From Tannerella serpentiformis (GTDB lineage: Bacteria; Bacteroidota; Bacteroidia; Bacteroidales; Tannerellaceae): a stretch of 64,000 nt of DNA. A program made the translations under genes and the position numbers. The DNA is taken from the NCBI RefSeq assembly GCF_003033925.1, contig NZ_CP028365.1, positions 1,240,001 to 1,304,000 of the forward strand, read 5' to 3'. Below are positions 61,750 through 64,000 of this stretch, piece after piece (within the stretch, counting starts at the first letter, position 1; every line of letters begins with the position of its first letter). The notes beneath the pieces are model-generated. The model searched no databases and was not told the DNA's origin. It saw only the letters and a program-made list of their open reading frames with translations.

Positions 61750-64000
61750 TCACTTGTTCCATACCCGCGGCGCAGGCGTCTTGGGGAGCGGCTTGCGGTC
61801 CTTGAGCTGGTTCATCACCTCCTCAATGGCGCGGTTCAGCTGTTCGTCTTCGCCGTTCCACTCCTTGATCGGGTCGTTGTCTACACGGATATCCGGGTCT
61901 ACGCCGTGGTTCTCGATGATCCAATTACCCTGCATATCGTAGCTCGTAAAGAAGGGCACACGCAGGTCTTGTCCGTCGATGAATGGCAACGAGCTGCTGA
62001 TGCCGACAATGCCACCCCACGAGCGTGTACCGATCAGCTTGCCCAGCTTCAGGGCGCGGAAGCCCCACGGGAAGAGGTCGCCATCGGAAGCCGAATACTT
62101 ATTGATGAGGCACACCTTCGGGCCCACCTGCACGGCGTCGGGCACGGTGCCGTTGTGGATAGATCCGCGGCGCATCGTCATCCGATACGGTTCGCGGGAG
62201 AGGCGCTCGAGGATCATCGGCGAGACGTTGCCGCCACCGTTGGCACGGTCGTCGATGATGAGCCCCTCTTTGTCGAGCTGCGGATAGAAGTAGCGCGTGA
62301 ACTCGTTCAGCCCCTCCGGACCCATGTCGGGGATATAGATGTAGCCGATCTTACCGCCCGAAGCCTTGTCCACCTTGGCGATATTGTTCTGCACCCATTG
62401 ATAATGGTAGAGCGGATACTCGTTCTCTAACGGACGGATCACCACGCGGCGTGCACCGGCCATCTGCGGGCGATCGTTGAGCGAAAGCTCCGTCGGCACA
62501 TTGGCCTTACCCACGAGCAACGCATAAAGGTCGCCGACTGTGTTGGCCGCGACACCGTCGACGGCTACGATATACTGGCCCACTTTGGCGATGATACCCG
62601 GATCAGCAAGCGGCGAGCGGAGCGTCGGATCCCACGTCTCGCCCGGCAGGATCTCCTCGATACGGAAGAAGCCACTCTTGTCGCGCGAGATCTTGGCGCC
62701 GAGCAGTCCCATCTTCACGCGCTTCGGGGCGTCAATCTCGCCCGTCGTCACGTAGGCATGACCGCAACCCAGCTCGCCGATCATCTCACCGATGATATAC
62801 GTCAAGTCCTGACGGTTCTTCACGTAGGGCAGCAGGGCGGCATACTTAGCCTTGATCGCCTTCCAGTCCACGCCGTGCATGTTCTCGAGATAGAAGCCGT
62901 CGCGGAAGGCACGCCACGACTCATCGAAGATCTGCGCCCATTCCTTCGGATAGTCCGTCGTGATCTTCATGTCCGCCGTGTTGACGGCGTCCTTCAGGTC
63001 GGCCTTGCCCGTGGGGATGTCCGTGACGTACACCTGACGCCCCTTGAAGAAGCCGGCCTTCTTGCCGCCTGGCTCCACCCACATCTGGGCGCCCTCGGCC
63101 ACGGTCTCCTCCTTCTGTTTCTCTAGGTCGAAGACGTACGTATTGCCTTTGCGAGCGTAGTAGACCCTCTTGCCGTCGGAGTAGAAGTTGCCGTAGTAGC
63201 CATCAGCGGTGAGCGGTAGTTTCACGATGCGTCGCGTCAGTCCGTCGCCGTCCACCTTTACGGTCACGGCATCCGACTTCTTTTCGGCGGCTGCATCTTT
63301 CTTCTTGCCGCCCTCTTCCACCTTGATCTCTACCTTACGATCAGCCTTTGCGCCGTCATCCTTTTGCAGGAAAGGCGAGGGCGTGTCCTTCGACAGGAGC
63401 GCCAGATAGACACCATTTGTGTAGCCGTAGACGTGGTTCCACTCCTTCGATCCATAGATCGGCTGGAAATCGCGCGTGGAGCTGAAGATGAGGTAGCGGC
63501 CGTCGGAGCTAAAGACCGGTTCGCCCGAGTCGTACCAGCGATCGGTGACGGCGTACTCCTGTTTGTCGGCAATGCGATAGACGTAGATGATGTCGTACTG
63601 GTTGTCAGCCATGCGGGTGTAGGCCAGCCAACGGCTGTCGGGCGAGAAGGAGACGTCGGACGGCTCCTTGCGCGGATCTTGCATCACCTCGGTCACGGCC
63701 TTCGTGGCCACGTCGACGAGGCGGATGCGGTTCTTGCGGTCGGTGTAGACGATCCAACGGCTGTCAGGACTCCAAGAGAAGTTGCGGATATACGTGTCGT
63801 TGTTTTTCGTCAGCTGAATCGGGTCGCCACCCTCGGCGGGCTGCATCCACAGCTCCGTCTCGCCCGTGGCGTCGGAGATGTAAGCGATGTATTTGCCGTC
63901 GGGCGACCAGGCGCCGCTGCGGTCGTGTGCGCCGGGCGAACGGGTGAGGTTTTTCGTCACGCCCTTCTCTACGGGCAGGTTGAAGATTTCGCCGCGGGCC
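61750..64000 (-). CDS. Tricorn-like S41 protease, C-terminal part
   Basis: 749 residues are visible; the frame is open to the window edge, so the N-terminus (with any signal peptide) is missing. Beta-propeller PD40/WD-like blades come first (WSPDGKYIAYISDATGETELW, FSPDSRWLAYTRM, FSSDGRYLIFSS). A Lys/Asp-rich insert follows (GGKKKDAAAEKKSDA), then the tricorn C1 domain (about 63000-62860), a PDZ domain (GPVGQYIVAVDG region, about 62680-62500), and the S41 peptidase domain with the nucleophile in NKYSASDGD (about 62078-62101). Tricorn peptidases degrade peptides released by other proteases. It probably acts in the periplasm in Bacteroidetes, as inferred from the family. Its terminator is at 61689-61722. 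Confidence 0.93.
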   Translation of the reverse strand, partial: ARGEIFNLPVEKGVTKNLTRSPGAHDRSGAWSPDGKYIAYISDATGETELWMQPAEGGDPIQLTKNNDTYIRNFSWSPDSRWIVYTDRKNRIRLVDVATKAVTEVMQDPRKEPSDVSFSPDSRWLAYTRMADNQYDIIYVYRIADKQEYAVTDRWYDSGEPVFSSDGRYLIFSSTRDFQPIYGSKEWNHVYGYTNGVYLALLSKDTPSPFLQKDDGAKADRKVEIKVEEGGKKKDAAAEKKSDAVTVKVDGDGLTRRIVKLPLTADGYYGNFYSDGKRVYYARKGNTYVFDLEKQKEETVAEGAQMWVEPGGKKAGFFKGRQVYVTDIPTGKADLKDAVNTADMKITTDYPKEWAQIFDESWRAFRDGFYLENMHGVDWKAIKAKYAALLPYVKNRQDLTYIIGEMIGELGCGHAYVTTGEIDAPKRVKMGLLGAKISRDKSGFFRIEEILPGETWDPTLRSPLADPGIIAKVGQYIVAVDGVAANTVGDLYALLVGKANVPTELSLNDRPQMAGARRVVIRPLENEYPLYHYQWVQNNIAKVDKASGGKIGYIYIPDMGPEGLNEFTRYFYPQLDKEGLIIDDRANGGGNVSPMILERLSREPYRMTMRRGSIHNGTVPDAVQVGPKVCLINKYSASDGDLFPWGFRALKLGKLIGTRSWGGIVGISSSLPFIDGQDLRVPFFTSYDMQGNWIIENHGVDPDIRVDNDPIKEWNGEDEQLNRAIEEVMNQLKDRKPLPKTPAPRVWNK

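Overview
The window is about 55% GC and looks like the chromosome of a Bacteroidales bacterium. The promoters I can read have the Bacteroidetes -7 form TAnnTTTG. The gene content (DUF4301, DUF6261, fumarate reductase B subunit, dipeptidyl peptidase III with HECLGH, tricorn-type S41 peptidase) and a peptidoglycan-salvage cluster resembling that of Tannerella forsythia point to a Tannerella-like species. The GC looks high for T. forsythia itself. The genus is an inference.

Layout. 0-4 kb: end of frdA, frdB, dprA and a DUF4301 gene. 5.3-6.2 kb: a DUF6261 gene (-). 7.3-15.7 kb: a peptidoglycan recycling block with a large secreted amidase, then a tightly overlapping unit of glycosyltransferase, AmpG-like permease, NamZ-type exo-muramidase and NagX/MurT-like membrane protein. 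16.9-19.3 kb: bifunctional thrA. 19.9-22 kb: a DUF3109 gene and a second DUF6261 gene. 22-26 kb: a repeat-built region around one lipoprotein gene. 26-34 kb: a 1253-residue protein with a degenerate RecQ-like helicase core, an adjoining tail-anchored coiled-coil protein, and carB. 35.9-43.9 kb (mostly -): hisS, a membrane zinc peptidase, purA, a Fur-family regulator, dipeptidyl peptidase III, a ROK kinase and a tiny Cys/Lys-rich exported protein. 44.7-47.1 kb: ffh, folD and tRNA-His. 48.3-50.5 kb: a quinol nitric oxide reductase. 50.8-54 kb: pta-ackA and trmD. 54.4-59.8 kb (-): an Mla-type ABC pair, nitroreductase, lipoprotein, zinc peptidase and ychF. 60.3-64 kb: a family 2 glycosyltransferase, a mini antitoxin-like ORF and the C-terminal part of a tricorn-like protease.

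The most unusual signal is outside the genes. Most of the larger intergenic gaps hold tandem arrays whose sequences differ from gap to gap but whose period is nearly constant: 41, 42 or 43 bp, or 84 (2 x 42) or about 128 (3 x 42.7). The composite GTAGGGGCG region repeats at exactly 252 and 294 bp, which is 6 x 42 and 7 x 42. In the clearest arrays each unit is two 17-bp palindromes separated by 4-bp spacers, so dyads recur every 21 bp, two helical turns. The stems vary by compensatory changes, so symmetry rather than sequence seems to be kept. I see no protein in the window that obviously makes or binds them.

A second unusual locus is the pseudo-RecQ/coiled-coil operon. It shares a 124-bp promoter-leader with the neighbouring lipoprotein gene, and both leaders encode a small ORF beginning MFIEV.
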